64,000 nucleotides of DNA, taken from contig JAIWND010000014.1 in the NCBI GenBank assembly GCA_025330725.1, forward strand, positions 248,001 through 312,000, in the 5' to 3' direction. Source of the DNA: Chlamydoabsidia padenii. Its lineage: Eukaryota > Mucoromycota > Mucoromycetes > Mucorales > Cunninghamellaceae. Under the pieces are notes generated by a model, which saw only the letters and a list, made by a program, of their open reading frames with translations, was not told where the DNA came from and ran no database searches. Shown piece after piece: positions 42,301 through 53,537 of this stretch. How positions within the stretch are numbered: the first letter of the stretch is position 1; the number at the start of each line of letters is the position of its first letter. A program made the translations under genes and the position numbers.

Positions 42301-44244
42301 ATACCTATTATTAAAAGCAAGGATCAGATATTGGCGGCATCTCTATGGCTCAAGGAAAAATGGAATCAAGCTTATGGCCAGTTTGTTTATCTTTGGATCT
42401 TAGAAGAAATTTACGAAAGTGACTATTGACGACAAGGTAAAAAGGAGGGGGGAGACACAGGTAGGGGATATTTACTAATCGTGATGTTTAATACGTTTAA
42501 TAGGGCATCATGCAAGATCTCTCTTCGAAAACTCTTCATGACATATATGGCTATCATAAATACGAGGTGACGGGACAACTTATCAACAAACTCATCCCCG
42601 CTTTGAACAATGAATCAAATCCTGCAACAACTGGCTTGGTGGACAAGAATGAATTCGATGCAAGTCGATCCAAAGATGGCAACTTCTTCCCCTCGACGGT
42701 GCAACAACAAGGCTCTGAACTACAAATCACCTTGCTACCAACCATATCCGGTCTGATCACCATACATCAACAAAGCAGAGTGATTCAAAGCATCAACCCA
42801 GTGCCCGCTAAATACCTGTTTGGATACAAAGTCAAGGGTGTGGCGGAAGTAATGCCTATCGATACACTGCTTCCTCAATTTACCTCTCTGGAGGCTCTTC
42901 TCAACCAACGACAGGTGCTTCGACATGATCGCGTGGTCACTTGTTAGGATTGTCTGGATGTTTGGCGTACGGCTTATACAACAACTCGTCCCTCACCTGA
43001 TGCAACTCACTTTACCACCGTGCACCGTGATGGTGGTTTATTCAATGTAGATATGCAGATACGATTAGTGGATGGAACTCTCTACAGTGTTTGGATAACT
43101 TATAACCGGATCACCACCTTTACGACATCCATCGACAACCTGTTCTTACCAAAAAATCCCTCATCGACAAAAAGTAGTACAACCAAAGCCAATGTGACCA
43201 CGACACCAGCACTGTGTGCAACGAACGATTCGACGTGTGGAACACTACAGGCACCATCGATATCAAGGCCCGCCACGAACAACTGCCATCAACAAGACCG
43301 ACACTCATTGGACGATTCGAAAGTTTTGGTGTTGTCTTCAAAGATAAGGTCCTCTTTCCTGACATGCATAACCACTCGACATCCACCTCTGCCTCATCAG
43401 CATCCTCAACCTTGGGTCCTACCTCTATTGTATTTCCGGGATTCGATGACTTCGTTGTCATTGATTCATTGGGTGAAGGTGCTTATGGGTCTGCTAAATT
43501 GGTGCATTGTAAATCGGATCCATCCCAGGTAATAATAATAAAAAAGCAAAGCAAAAGAAAATCCAACAAGCTGACATATTTGGATTATGATATTCTTTAG
43601 GATGTGGGGGATAGTGACATTCATGGAAGACGAGGGTAACTATTATACGGTGACACGACTGCATGGTGATGGAATCGATCTCTTTGATTATATCGAACTA
43701 AACGACCAAATGACAGAAGGACAAGTACGGCAGATCTTCCGACAAATCGCAGCAGCCATCCAACACTTGCATCATTTACGAATAGTACACCGGGATATCA
43801 AGGATGAAAACATACTATTGGATTATCGTGGCATTGTGCAATTGATCGACTTTGGTAGTGCTGCTTATTACCGGGAAGGACGACTGTTTGATACGTTTAA
43901 TGACACTTTGGACTACTGTAGCTCGGAAATCTTGAAGGGTACCCCCACCTAAAGACATGTAGAGTTTGGGAATTCTTCTTTACACATTGATCTATCAGGA
44001 AACGTCCTTTTATTCGGTGGATGATATTATGGAACGTAATTTGCAACTACCTGATGTACCCTATCCAGGTAAGCCGTGACATTAAAAGGGAATGCATGAA
44101 TGGCTTGAACTGATACTTTTTTTTTTGGTAGAAATGGCCATTGGATCTGTGGATTTACTATACAAGCTCTTGAATAGGAATGTCAACAAACGACCTAGTA
44201 TTGATCTAGTCATGCAAGACCCGTGGTTACAAGTAGAAAATTGA
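42301..44244 (+). pseudogene. Decayed tandem copy of the PAS kinase
   Basis: Matches exons 4-8 of the gene at 34559-38196, introns included. Damage seen: an 11-bp-scale deletion at about 42421 that breaks the IDNK exon; a TAG in place of the GAT codon at 42945-42947 (LVTC-stop); loss of the whole exon with the ATP-binding lysine (parent 37314-37455), the sequence jumping from after DPSQ to the following exon at about 43600; a shortened, stop-containing activation segment at about 43940-43965 (frameshift and TAG for TGG). HRDIKDEN and DFGSA remain readable. The N-terminal third is missing. It is non-functional as a kinase. Confidence 0.9.
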
Positions 44245-44634
44245 ATGCTTAGATTAGATACATTGTAATGAAATAGATTTAGTATTATTTAGCCTATTGC
44301 CTGTTTAGTATAGATTTGTGTATTTTGGAAATAAAAGTGGGGTAAAACAAATTAGAATGGTCCGTGTAACATCTCAAACCAAATGATCCACATGATGTCA
44401 AAAGAAATGTCCTTTTATGCTCACAAGGTTTCTCACGAAATGATTCGTTGTGAAATCCGATTCTTTATCAAAGTTCAGCTCCAACGGACTGAAACACGTG
44501 AGGGATTGTGTGGCTACCCTAATGAACCCAAAATGCGCTCTTTTTTTTTTTTTTCTTGTCTCTTCTTATTCCTCTTTTTTATTTACTTTTTCCCTTCTTC
44601 CCACCTTTTTTTGTATTTGCTTCTATTTTCCAGT
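44245..44634. other. Intergenic region upstream of the alpha-arrestin gene
   Basis: 390 bp. It has AATAAAA (44329) downstream of the pseudogene, a GAAATCCGATT string at 44451 that is only a weak promoter-motif match, and T-rich leader. Confidence 0.45.
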
Positions 44635-46050
44635 ATGGGATTCTCAGGGGCAGTGATAAGCATTGATCTAGAGAATGATCATTTGATTATGCATGGTAGT
44701 GCTCATGAATCGCCAGGCTGTGTTCTACGAGGAGTCCTGAATCTACACTTACGACAACCGATTAAAGTCAAATCCATTCTACTCACCTTCACAGGCACCA
44801 TACATATCAGCTGGGCCCAAGGTAAGATTCTCTTTTTCTACCAAGGGGTGCGTGGGGTTTTAAACCCCGACAAGGGCCGGGAAGAATAAATTTCAAATCT
44901 TGGTTTTTTTTTTTCTTTTCTTTCCTTTCCTTCTTTTAATTGAACAGCACTTGGACACGGCCATGAACGATTCTACAAAGACGAACGTACAGTAATTAGT
45001 CATCAATGGCTTTTTTTACGACCTCAATATGCTCGTAGTCATCACCTTACCAGTGGCAACCATTCCTACGCCTTCGATCTTCCTTTGGCGGGCCACCTTC
45101 CCGAATCCATTCGGGTGGCACAATTCTACTTTGTCCAATACAAACTCAAGGCTCTCATCCAACGACCTCACTTTTTACCCAACTATTCCAGTCAACGTGT
45201 AGTGCATTTGACTCGACATGTCTCCAACAGCCAAGAACAAGCGGTAGTTTCGGTGGCGAATCGGTGGACGGATAAAGTCGATTATGAAATTGCGTTACCA
45301 TCTACACTCTATCATCATGGCGACCAAATCACTGTCTCACTTTGTATCAAGCCTTTAATCCCTGGTCTCTTTATACGTCAATTGGCTTGCACTTTTAAAG
45401 AATATGCGTCTTGTAAACCTGTCAATGGATGGTTTAATGGTCGGTCAAGGTCTCATGGTAAAATTCTCCACTATGTTCGGACAGGCAGAAAAACAACAAC
45501 AGAACAAGAACCATGGCAAGTCCAGTTGGCTATTCCTGTACCTGATACTTTGGACGATGTTCAATACGACACACATAGTGATACTGTCCGGGTACGACAC
45601 AAACTCAAGTTTATTCTCACCATTGAAAACCCTGATGGTCATCTCTCTGAACTACGTGCTGTCTTGCCTGTCATCATTCAAGCGAAACCCAATGGTCTCT
45701 TGCCGACATATGATCAATCCAATGACGGACAATCTTTTCCTTATGACCCTGTATTGATGGTGGCCTTGGTGCGTCAACAACAAGAAAACGATAATCAACA
45801 ACAGCCGTCATCTTCTCAGGCAATGCAACAACAACAACAACAACAACAATGCCGTCATCCTTATCGTATACCAGGCTCAATAGATCATGATATTCAGCAA
45901 CAAAGGGGAACTGGTCATCTTGATCGATCTAATACCCGCCGGTTTGCTATGCATCGTATGTCTTTACCTTTATCTATGCCTTCTTTTAGGGATCAACATC
46001 CCCCCCTCTTATCAAGATTACCTACCTATGATGAACTGGGATGTCATTGA
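44635..46050 (+). CDS. Alpha-arrestin (ARRDC/Art family)
   Basis: Exons 44635-44821 and 44948-46050 give 429 residues. N-terminal arrestin fold: GAVISIDLENDHLIMHG, GCVLRGVLNLHLRQPIKVKSILLTFTGT; then SYAFDLPLAGHLPESIRV. C-terminal fold: DYEIALPSTLYHHGDQITVSLCI, FTIEN-type strand FILTIENPDG. The tail has poly-Gln and ends LPTYDELGCH, and an earlier LPTYDQS lies near 365. Both resemble the L/PPxY motifs through which these adaptors recruit Nedd4/Rsp5 ubiquitin ligase to plasma-membrane transporters for endocytosis. Family certain, cargo unknown. Confidence 0.88.
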
Positions 46051-46371
46051 TTTATCCCCCCCCCCTTCCCTCTACTTATAGCTACTTTTTTTATTAATAT
46101 CAAATTATCCAATAAAAAAAAACTTTATTTGTATACATGTTTATATTGTCCTTCTTGACTGTGGAAAAGAGCCCTGGCATCGGAGTTTGACTGATACCAG
46201 GTCTTTGGATTTGGCAGAATGGATTCTACTTTGTTATCATATACTATCATGAGACAACAAATAAATGAACCTAGATTCCCACAACATGAATACAGGCGCC
46301 ATAACGCCCCGAGTGTTTATTAATTAATAATCTAATCTAATAATACATTGACCTATAAACTAAGGGATCAA
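46051..46371. other. Convergent 3' flank
   Basis: 320 bp with a C-run (46057-46067) and AATAAAAAA (46111). No gene seen. Confidence 0.5.
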
Positions 46372-47267
46372 CTACTGGGAGTATGAGGAAGGATCGTCGT
46401 TGTCTCCATCGTTTTGATCCTGACTATTGTCGTCCTTTTGTTGTTCTACTGTTTCATACTGGGCCGTATTGATAAATGTCATATAGTTGAGACCCGATTT
46501 CAAGTAAGCCAAGCATTCGTCCAATAGCCTGTGAATCACCCGATCATCTTCATTCAACCAGTCTGATAATTGACTCACCACTTCGGTATGATACATTGTC
46601 ATTGTAGAGGATGATTGAAGAGTAGATTTCTTGTTATTGTTGTTGGTATTATGTGGAATTAAAAGGATGTTTTGTAGGTGAGTTTCGATAAAAGAATCAT
46701 ATGCTGTGCCAAGGATTGCCTGTAATTCAGACTGGAGGAAGGGTATAACCTAAGTAAGAAGAACACTCTTGTCAGTTGGTCACAATCCCTACTTTTTTTT
46801 TTTTTTTTAAATACCTTTGGCATATGTTGAGGTTGAATAATAGTGATAGAACTGAGGTGAGGTTGTGGTGGAGGATAGGTTATGACGGTGGGTAAGTATC
46901 GGTATAGCACTTGTCGTCGTTTCAACCAAGGTCGAATCTGTAAATGTCGTTGTGCCATGGAGGTGCAAGGTGTGGACGAAGGATGGTGCTTTGTTGTATT
47001 CGGTTTCTTGTCTGCTAGTCTATATTCTTGATAACTATTCAGGTCTTCCACAATATTGTAAATTAAAGCTTGAATGGCACTTTTGCAAAGAGGACAATCA
47101 GGAGTAATGTTGATCCACTGTCGAATACACACAAAGCAAAAAGAGTGGAAACAATCACGTACAAAAGTCCGGTTGGTAAAGCCTTGTAAGCAGATCGTAC
47201 ATCGTGGTTGGTTAACTGAGAAAGTGTTAGTGTCGTTTTTCTGAGTCAACTGCCGTTTTCGTTTCAT
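46372..47267 (-). CDS. Topors-like RING-finger protein
   Basis: Exons 47267-46815 and 46749-46372 give 276 residues. Residues about 22-62 form a C3HC4 RING: CTICLQGF, DCFHSFCFVCIRQWI, DCPLCK. The HSFCFVCI-W pattern with CPLC followed by a short Tyr-rich helix (LIYNIVEDLNSYQEY) is typical of the TOPORS group of E3 ubiquitin/SUMO ligases. The rest is a Gln/Asn/Asp-rich tail. Divergent with the Sap30-like gene, start codons 155 bp apart. Substrates unknown. Confidence 0.78.
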
Positions 47268-47348
47268 TGTGGTGGCAAGTAAGAAAATAAAGAAAAGAGA
47301 GAAAGAAATTTTGATTTTGCAGAGCTTCAATTTAAAGGCCGCATTGAT

Positions 47349-47363
47349 GCGGGATTTCAAAAT
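47349..47363 (-). promoter_or_regulatory. Inverted promoter motif in a divergent promoter
   Basis: GCGGGATTTCAAAAT lies centrally between the Topors-like start (47267) and the Sap30-like start (47423), so one site may serve both. Confidence 0.45.
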
Positions 47364-47422
47364 ATTCATCAAAGCGGGAAAAAAAAAAGCATCACTCTTC
47401 TCTTTCTTTCTTTGTTACAACC

Positions 47423-47922
47423 ATGGGCTCCAAACTAAAAACGAACATTACCCATACTGGCAACATTAATAACACCAATACCAACATTCCACCAAATACA
47501 CAAGCAGCTGTGGATCGGGACAAGCGACGTAGGAATGGAGAAGGTAATAATGTTGGCAAAGAATTCCAAACGGTAAGAACAAGTAGGTTGGGATGAAAAC
47601 AGGACACAACTTAGGCAGATATTGTTTACTAGGTCGACTTTAATACTTTTGATATTGCCCATCTACGGAAATATGCTCGTGTACACAAGATCAAGATCAA
47701 GTCCAAAACAAATAAAGAAGACCTTGTTGGTGCCGTGTCTCGCCACTTTGCCAACCAGACCGTCAAGGAAGTCGATACCATTACATGCTTCTTATACACT
47801 GCTCATTATAGAGGTAAGTCTTTTATAATGTAACTAAAGAATCATTGTTTATAACTATACTAACTTGAATATTCTTAACCACATCTTTAGATAGTGTACT
47901 GCGATTACCTTTACATATGTAG
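47423..47922 (+). CDS. Sap30-like Sin3-binding protein
   Basis: Exons 47423-47572, 47633-47813 and 47891-47922 give 120 residues. After a disordered N-terminus the Sin3-binding domain reads FNTFDIAHLRKYARVHKIKI...NKEDLVGAVSRHFANQTVKEVDTITCFLYTAH, matching Sap30 (LRRYKRHFKL...LVDIVGCHF...ETLTYFIYSV). Sap30 bridges Sin3 and the Rpd3-class deacetylase in a chromatin repressor complex. The zinc-binding N-terminal part of animal SAP30 is missing, as in yeast-type short forms. The terminal exon is only 32 nt. Confidence 0.82.
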
Positions 47923-48226
47923 TGATTGTTTATTCTCTCTTCCCCTTCTCCCCCCCCCTCCTCTCCTTTATTAATTATTAGTGTCACAACTGATTTTATA
48001 TCCCTCCCCCTTACCCTACCTAAAGTCACGATATTACTGGATAAAATATTACAATTGACAATGAATCTAAAATGATATCACACTCTTATAATGCAGACAA
48101 AAAGGTATACTCATCTTCCCATCAAGCTCCAGGGCCTATTTTTAAACTCCCGATGAAACCCTTAACAAAATCGTAATACCTACTAATTTTTTCTATTCTC
48201 TTCTTTTCTTCTAGTTTACAGCAACA
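47923..48226. other. Intergenic region
   Basis: About 300 bp with pyrimidine tract (47935-47968) and a promoter motif at 48139-48152. Confidence 0.5.
48139..48152 (+). promoter_or_regulatory. TTTTTAAACTCCCG promoter motif
   Basis: About 80 bp before the J-protein start. Confidence 0.4.
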
Positions 48227-49425
48227 ATGGACTACTATAACGTACTTGGACTCTCTGATACTGCAACTGAAGAGGACATTAAAAAAGCCTACCGCAAACT
48301 AGCACTTAAATACCATCCCGATAAAAACAAAGAACCAGGTGCACAAAAAAAGGTAAGACAGAAGAAGATATGTATATACCTGTATTGAACCAACTTGCAT
48401 ATAGTTTCAAGACATTAGCAATGCTTATCAAATTTTATCCGATCGTAAGTAGTAAAGAAGAAGGGGTGGGGAGAAGCAAGGAAAGACGTATGTACTAACT
48501 GTTTTGTAATGATATAGCAAGCGAACGTCAAAAATACGATCGGGAACGACGGTATCACGAATCATCCACTACCAGCAACCATCCCCAATATCAAGCTTCA
48601 CATACACCTTCTTACCAACAAGAACCATTTGGGCGTCGTCACCCACCACCCTTCTCAACGCCAGTTCATGATATGTATGCGGACTTTTTATTTAAGGATC
48701 CCATGGATATCTTTGCTCAGTTCTTTGGAGGACGAGATCCTTTTGCGGGTATACACTTGGGTAATTGTATATATATATATATATATATATAAAGGACTAT
48801 TGTTACTAAACATACTTTTACTGAAACTTCTAGGCTCATTCGATGATGACGATGGTTGGATAGACAGATCGAATAGGTTGGGTAGTGGCGGCATTTCAAC
48901 TTCTATTTCGACTACCATTGTCAATGGAGTGAAGACAACAATCACGACGATTCAAGATCAACATGTAATGATGACATAAACTCTCTTCTTTATATAGGAT
49001 GACTGACTAATTTGTTTTTTTTTTTTTTTTTTTTTTTTTTGGAATAGGGGACGAAAAGGATCGAAGATTATGGAAATGGGAAACGGCGGGTGATCGTTAA
49101 TGGCGTCGAGACACAAAATAGTTTGGTGGATGATAAAAGGAAACACATTTTGCAGGATTCACAAGGTACCCAGAAAAATCGACAATCAACATCGACTACA
49201 TATCATCAACCACCAGTATCGGGATTATATCAGCATCAAGAAGCACCATCCTCTCATCTATCTCAACAGCAACAAATACTTCCTTCTACTCTGAATCAAC
49301 AAGGTAAATTGGTCAAGATTATTAAAAGTAAAGTGCTAATCCTTTTTCTCTACATAAATAAAGACAATCATCCACCAAGGCAAAAGGATAGTCTCTTTAA
49401 ATTGTTTTCTTGTCCTTGTTGTTAA
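48227..49425 (+). CDS. Class B J-domain co-chaperone (DNAJB6-like)
   Basis: Exons 48227-48352, 48405-48444, 48518-48748, 48834-48964 and 49048-49425. The J domain covers residues 1-65: [32 protein letters not shown] with the HPD motif, then [22 protein letters not shown] Gly/Phe-containing segment ([18 protein letters not shown]) and a Ser/Thr strand ([16 protein letters not shown]) resemble DNAJB6/DNAJB2, which stimulate Hsp70 and suppress aggregation. The last exon may hold one more 60-bp intron (49303-49362, GTAAAT to AATAAAG) whose removal keeps frame and gives a C-terminus DNHPP...SCPCC. Both forms are open. An (AT)n run sits in intron 3. Confidence 0.85.
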
Positions 49426-49798
49426 TACACAATAATAATAAAGAAACTGTTTTTTATTAATTTAATTAATCAATATTGAATTGTTGACATGCATGAACTT
49501 TACAATAGTGGCTTATTGGTCAAGAATGACGGATTTTAAAATATAGTGCCAGATGGGAAAGGGTAAAAATTCAAGACGACTTGTTTTATTTTTCGTTCAC
49601 TTCTTTCTCTCTCTCTTTTTTTTTTTTTTTTTTTTTGAAAAAGGGGAAGAAGCGTTGATCTCTCTATAGACATACATATTACTACTATCTGCTTATTTAT
49701 ATAGACCTATTTACCTCCATCTTTTACAGTGTGTATTTTGTGGTATACATGGACTTGATAGACTCTAATCACTTTTATATACTACTCGATTCAATGCT
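49426..49798. other. Intergenic region upstream of the cyclin
   Basis: 370 bp with AATAATAATAAAG 3' signal at the start and a CT/T-run at 49607-49636. A weak motif-like GGATTTTAAAAT lies at 49533. Confidence 0.45.
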
Positions 49799-50658
49799 AT
49801 GGCGACATCATTAAACTCTGGTGAACAAACAACAACAACTCTTACCACTACTATCCAAGTACCTGAATATTTTTATGCCGTAGACGTCAGTTATCTCTCA
49901 CACATGATAGGTAAGGAGAAAAAAAAAAAAAGGGAGGGGATAGATGATACTTATGACTTTTTTTTATTTTATTTTATATAGCCGATATGCTTGGACGGTT
50001 GACGTCTCATAACGATTTGATACCACTGACACCTAGTAATCTAACACGGTTTCATTCTCGAACTCCACCCAACATTACCTTGACCGACTATTTACGCCGT
50101 ATCATCAAATTCACCTCTATTGAAAAGTCATGTCTGTTGATCATTCTGATTTATATCGATCGTGTATGTGAACGGCATCCTCAATTTACCATCTCCTCAC
50201 TCACAGTCCATCGCTTCTTGATCACAGCCGTCACACTCTCATCCAAAGCTCTTTCCGACTCTTATTGTACCAACTCTCATTATGCGAAAATCGGGGGAAT
50301 CTCAACTCAGGAACTGAATGCATTAGAACTGGAATTCTTGACATTGATCGATTGGCGTTTGGCATCCACCGGTTTGGTTTTGCAACAATATTATGCAAAT
50401 CTCGTCGAACAACATCCTTGTTATCAACGTCTTGTCAATTCACCTTTATTGTCCTCAATAACGACAGATGATAATGATAGTACTACAATACTTATATCAA
50501 GGAAACGACGAAGGCGGAGTAGTACTAAAAGTACCTTGGGTGCTTTATCTGGATCGGAGGACGATGAACCTAGTGCTCAAGATAAATATGAAGAACAACG
50601 TATTTGGGCTCATTTTGATGAACTATCTGACATGGATGGGATTCCTTACATAGCATAG
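49799..50658 (+). CDS. Pho80-family cyclin
   Basis: Exons 49799-49910 and 49982-50658 give 262 residues. The PHO80-like cyclin box spans about residues 60-175: SRTPPNITLTDYLRRIIKFT, LLIILIYIDRVCERHPQFTISSLTVHRFLITAVTLSSKALSDSYCTNSHYAKIGGIS, and NALELEFLTLIDWRL. These are the Pcl/Pho80 hallmarks. Such cyclins partner Pho85-type (Cdk5-like) kinases in phosphate, glycogen or polarity control. The C-terminal tail (KRRRRSS...SEDDEP) is basic then acidic and could be a nuclear signal. Which Pcl subgroup cannot be told. Confidence 0.9.
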
Positions 50659-50798
50659 TCATCATATCTCTCTTTCTCTCTCTTTTACCTTTACTACTAT
50701 TTTACTATCTTCCATATAATATCCTCTTTGTATCATTCTTCTTTTATGGCCACATACACTAAAATTATATCTCTCTCTTTCTTTTTACATTGTCTCTC

Positions 50799-50835
<37 letters not shown>

Positions 50836-51046
50836 GTCTTTGTACTATCCCTTTTTATGATTGTAAATACCATTAATAATAAAACTAAACTTTTGCTCTC
50901 TCTTTATTGTAAACGGTTCAGCCAGCCACAGGTAGGATCAAATCAATGGTCTGGTCGGCGGGATTTGAAATGGTAAGAAAATAAAAAAAATCAAGCCTTG
51001 TGTTTATTTATCTCTCTCTTCTCTTCATTATTTATCAATACTCATT
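50659..51046. other. Intergenic region upstream of TIM10
   Basis: 390 bp with a run of about 27 T (50809-50835), AATAAAAC (50876) and the promoter motif at 50957-50970. Confidence 0.5.
50957..50970 (-). promoter_or_regulatory. Inverted promoter motif, perfect core
   Basis: GGCGGGATTTGAAA, about 80 bp before the TIM10 start. Confidence 0.5.
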
Positions 51047-51405
51047 ATGAGCAGCTGGACAAGTTTCTCTCAAGCCTATGTTAATCCTGATAACTTGGTG
51101 ATAGCCGAACAACAAGTCGATGCATTTATGGAACTATACAATAGGTATATTTTTTAAAAAAATAAAAAAAAAAAATACATTCTCGTTAACCTTTTGTTAT
51201 TTTAACCCCAAACTTCTCTTGTCACTTTAGAATTATTGATAACTGTCAAACCAAGTGTATTCCACCTCATTATCGTGAACCCGACTTGCATAAAGGTGAA
51301 ATGGTATGCGTGGATCGTTGTGTTGCCAAATACTTTGCCTTCCAAAGGGTGTTGGGTGAAAAATTACAAAAAAAGTATCCTGACATGATACCCACCAATG
51401 ACATT

Positions 51406-51437
<32 letters not shown>

Positions 51438-51474
51438 TTTTGACCATCAACAACCGACATCCTTCTTTAACTAG
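51047..51474 (+). CDS. TIM10: Mitochondrial intermembrane-space chaperone Tim10
   Basis: Exons 51047-51144 and 51231-51474 give 113 residues. The small-Tim fold is clear: VDAFMELYNRIIDNCQTKCIPPHYREPDLHKGEMVCVDRCVAKYF, with the twin CX3C pairs (CQTKC, CVDRC) and the Tim10-specific KCIPPHY. Tim9-Tim10 hexamers carry hydrophobic carriers and beta-barrel precursors across the intermembrane space. The C-terminus has an unusual poly-Gln tail (ten Q) after PDMIPTND, encoded by CAA/CAG repeats, making the protein about 20 residues longer than yeast Tim10. Confidence 0.95.
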
Positions 51475-52478
51475 ACTTACCTCATCTCATCCTTTGTTAT
51501 ATATATTCATCACAATATGTAATCATTGTACTTTTAGAATCTTACCCCGGCTCCCCCCCTTCAATCCTTCTTACTATACAGTAGATTAGATAAAACTTAT
51601 ACATATACTTTTATTTTTATTTTGAATGACATACAATAAAACTCATATTACAATGGTGATTTATGCAATGGTTATTGATGATCGTAAAGTAGCACCTTAA
51701 CTGTCAAGAGGGCTATACATAGTAGTCATGTGACCGAAAGAGGTGCTCATGTAATAGTGAGCGAGTTTTAGGCTCCGATGGAGATTCCGGGTTCGACCCC
51801 TGGTAGTCTCATCTTCACCTTTTTTTGACGCCGAAGAGCGGAATTTGAATTTTGCATAAATTCAAGATCTGCTTCTTACAGGTCCTTCACTTGCAGAGAG
51901 ATTAAACGAAGGATATATTTTTATTGGGATAAAGATTTTATTAATAAAAGAGAATTAAAAAAAAAACAAAGGTATTGAATGACATATATTATTTGAAGGA
52001 AGGGGATATGACTATATTTTACAACAAACTACATGACAAAGATTCATGTTGGTCGGTTCAAGCGTTATTCGACTTGATCCACAATTAACCTAGTCACTAC
52101 AATATATAAGAAGAAGACACGCATATATTTCCCCTCTCCAGATACACATTGATCCCCTAGCTACACATTAATCCCCCAGCTACCTAACTGAATCCCAAAT
52201 CCTGCCCCGAACACCTGTTCAGTCGTACCTATGTACTGACGAGCTATGCACTAATGCGCAATTACTACTTGTACAAGGACAGACTGTCGCCCTATTAATA
52301 AACGACATGTTTGATATAAGGGTATCAGATGGTGGCACGATCTGGATCTGTCGGTGCTGTTGGCCCCTACCATATAAAACATCTGTTCCTTCCATAATCG
52401 ACGACTGAGTGTTTTCCTAAGATGGTCGCACCCCATCCCCGTACCCCAAAATGAATATAAAAAGAAGAGAGAATGAGA
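51475..52478. other. Intergenic region with tRNA-like sequence
   Basis: About 1 kb. The left part carries TIM10 3' flank (AATAAAAC at 51636). A Pol III-type B box with T-run terminator lies at 51790-51826. The stretch 52130-52240 is C-rich and could hold a last exon of the next gene (52404-52219). Otherwise nothing recognised. Confidence 0.5.
51721..51826 (+). ncRNA. tRNA-like / Pol III element, probably degenerate
   Basis: The B box GGTTCGACCCC (51790-51800) lies in a good T arm (CCGGG, TTCGACC, CCTGG), followed by TAGTCTCA as a possible 3' acceptor strand and a TTTTTTT terminator (51820-51826). Upstream, TGACCGAAAGAGG resembles the A box of class-II tRNAs, and GCTCA...TGAGC can form a 5-bp hairpin. 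A matching 5' acceptor strand (GAGACTA-like) is missing, so a functional tRNA is unlikely; a tRNA-derived SINE or relic tRNA-Leu/Ser is the better reading. Confidence 0.4.
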
Positions 52479-53537
52479 TCAATATCTGGATGGTTTTGTT
52501 TCGTACTTTTTTTTTTTTTTTTTTTTTTTTACCTTGGAGGGACCTGAGTGATCATCATCTTCATCATCGGATAATATAATGTATTCAAAAGTAGTACAAA
52601 GTTGTGGAGAGATTCGAGTATCGGTCATTATGTTGGCAATATCATCTTCTTCTTCATCATCGGATATGAGGCTGATAACATTGTCGATAGTGTCGCCATA
52701 TAGAGAGGTCCTTGGTGTTACAATTTGAGGAATATGCCTAACCAGCTTTTGTTTACTTTCAAAGAAGGATCGAGTTATCATAGTGCTTGACTATTACAAA
52801 GAGAGTAAGTGTTAGAGATAAGTAACTTTTAATAATATCTTATATAAACAACTTACTGGATCAGGTTTATTAGTAAGAGTGAGATACACAAGTTGGCCCA
52901 AGTGACTCTTCGGTGGAATTACCAAAGGTGAAGGAGATGTTCTGCGTGAGTTACTTCTTTTTTTGATTTGGAGTGCATCGTTTTCAATTTTCACCAAGGT
53001 TTTCAAAGACTTTATATAAGTTGGGGTATGTTGTTGTACATGTGCCTTTAGTTGTTCAGGATTAAGACGCCGTTTAAGAGCCGCCGGTGGACGAGTATCA
53101 CGCCTTATAGTGAGATCATCGAATTGTCTGATACGTGGTATAACCAGTCCATAGCTGGAGTTGGAGCTGGTGCCAGTTTTGCCCAAGTGTATATAATCTT
53201 GCCCAATGGTGTCTGAGAGTTTGTAGTGAGAGGTGCAAGTTGTTGGACGAGACTGTAGTAATCGAGAGTAATTCATAGGTATAGGTGGTATAGTTTTGAT
53301 CAATGTCGATTGAGGTTTCAGTGGTGCAAGAGTCCATTGGTAAGGATCATCTGTCTTGTAGAGATCTGAACCAGATTGATTACTTGGCCAGGAACTTGGT
53401 AAGGGATCATCGTCGATGACAATGATGTCTGGATGTACTTGTACTCTGGGAGTCTTCTTTTTAATTGGTGATTTAGTTGTTACATGCACACCAGGTGCCG
53501 GAGAAGTTTGTCTGTTAATGTTTTTTGAGCGCCCCAT
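52479..53537 (-). CDS. SUMO-interacting-motif-rich protein, unknown function
   Basis: Exons 53537-52857 and 52790 to about 52533 (AAG before GTAAAAA). Either the frame reads on to a stop at 52479, or it splices to 52404-52219 (phase fits). About 310 residues. Three hydrophobic-acidic motifs of SIM type are present: IIVIDDDP near residue 45, VISLISDDEEEDD and YIILSDDEDDD in exon 2. A basic central region (LKRRLNPEQ; KKRSNSRR) may bind DNA or be a nuclear signal. No RING or other catalytic domain is seen. I do not recognise the family. The SIM pattern suggests a SUMO-pathway nuclear factor, by inference only. Confidence 0.65.

Noticed and set aside
44849..44890. GGGGTTTTAAACCCCGAC string in the arrestin intron as a promoter motif
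   Set aside because: It lies inside a coding-gene intron and departs from the consensus core; not counted.
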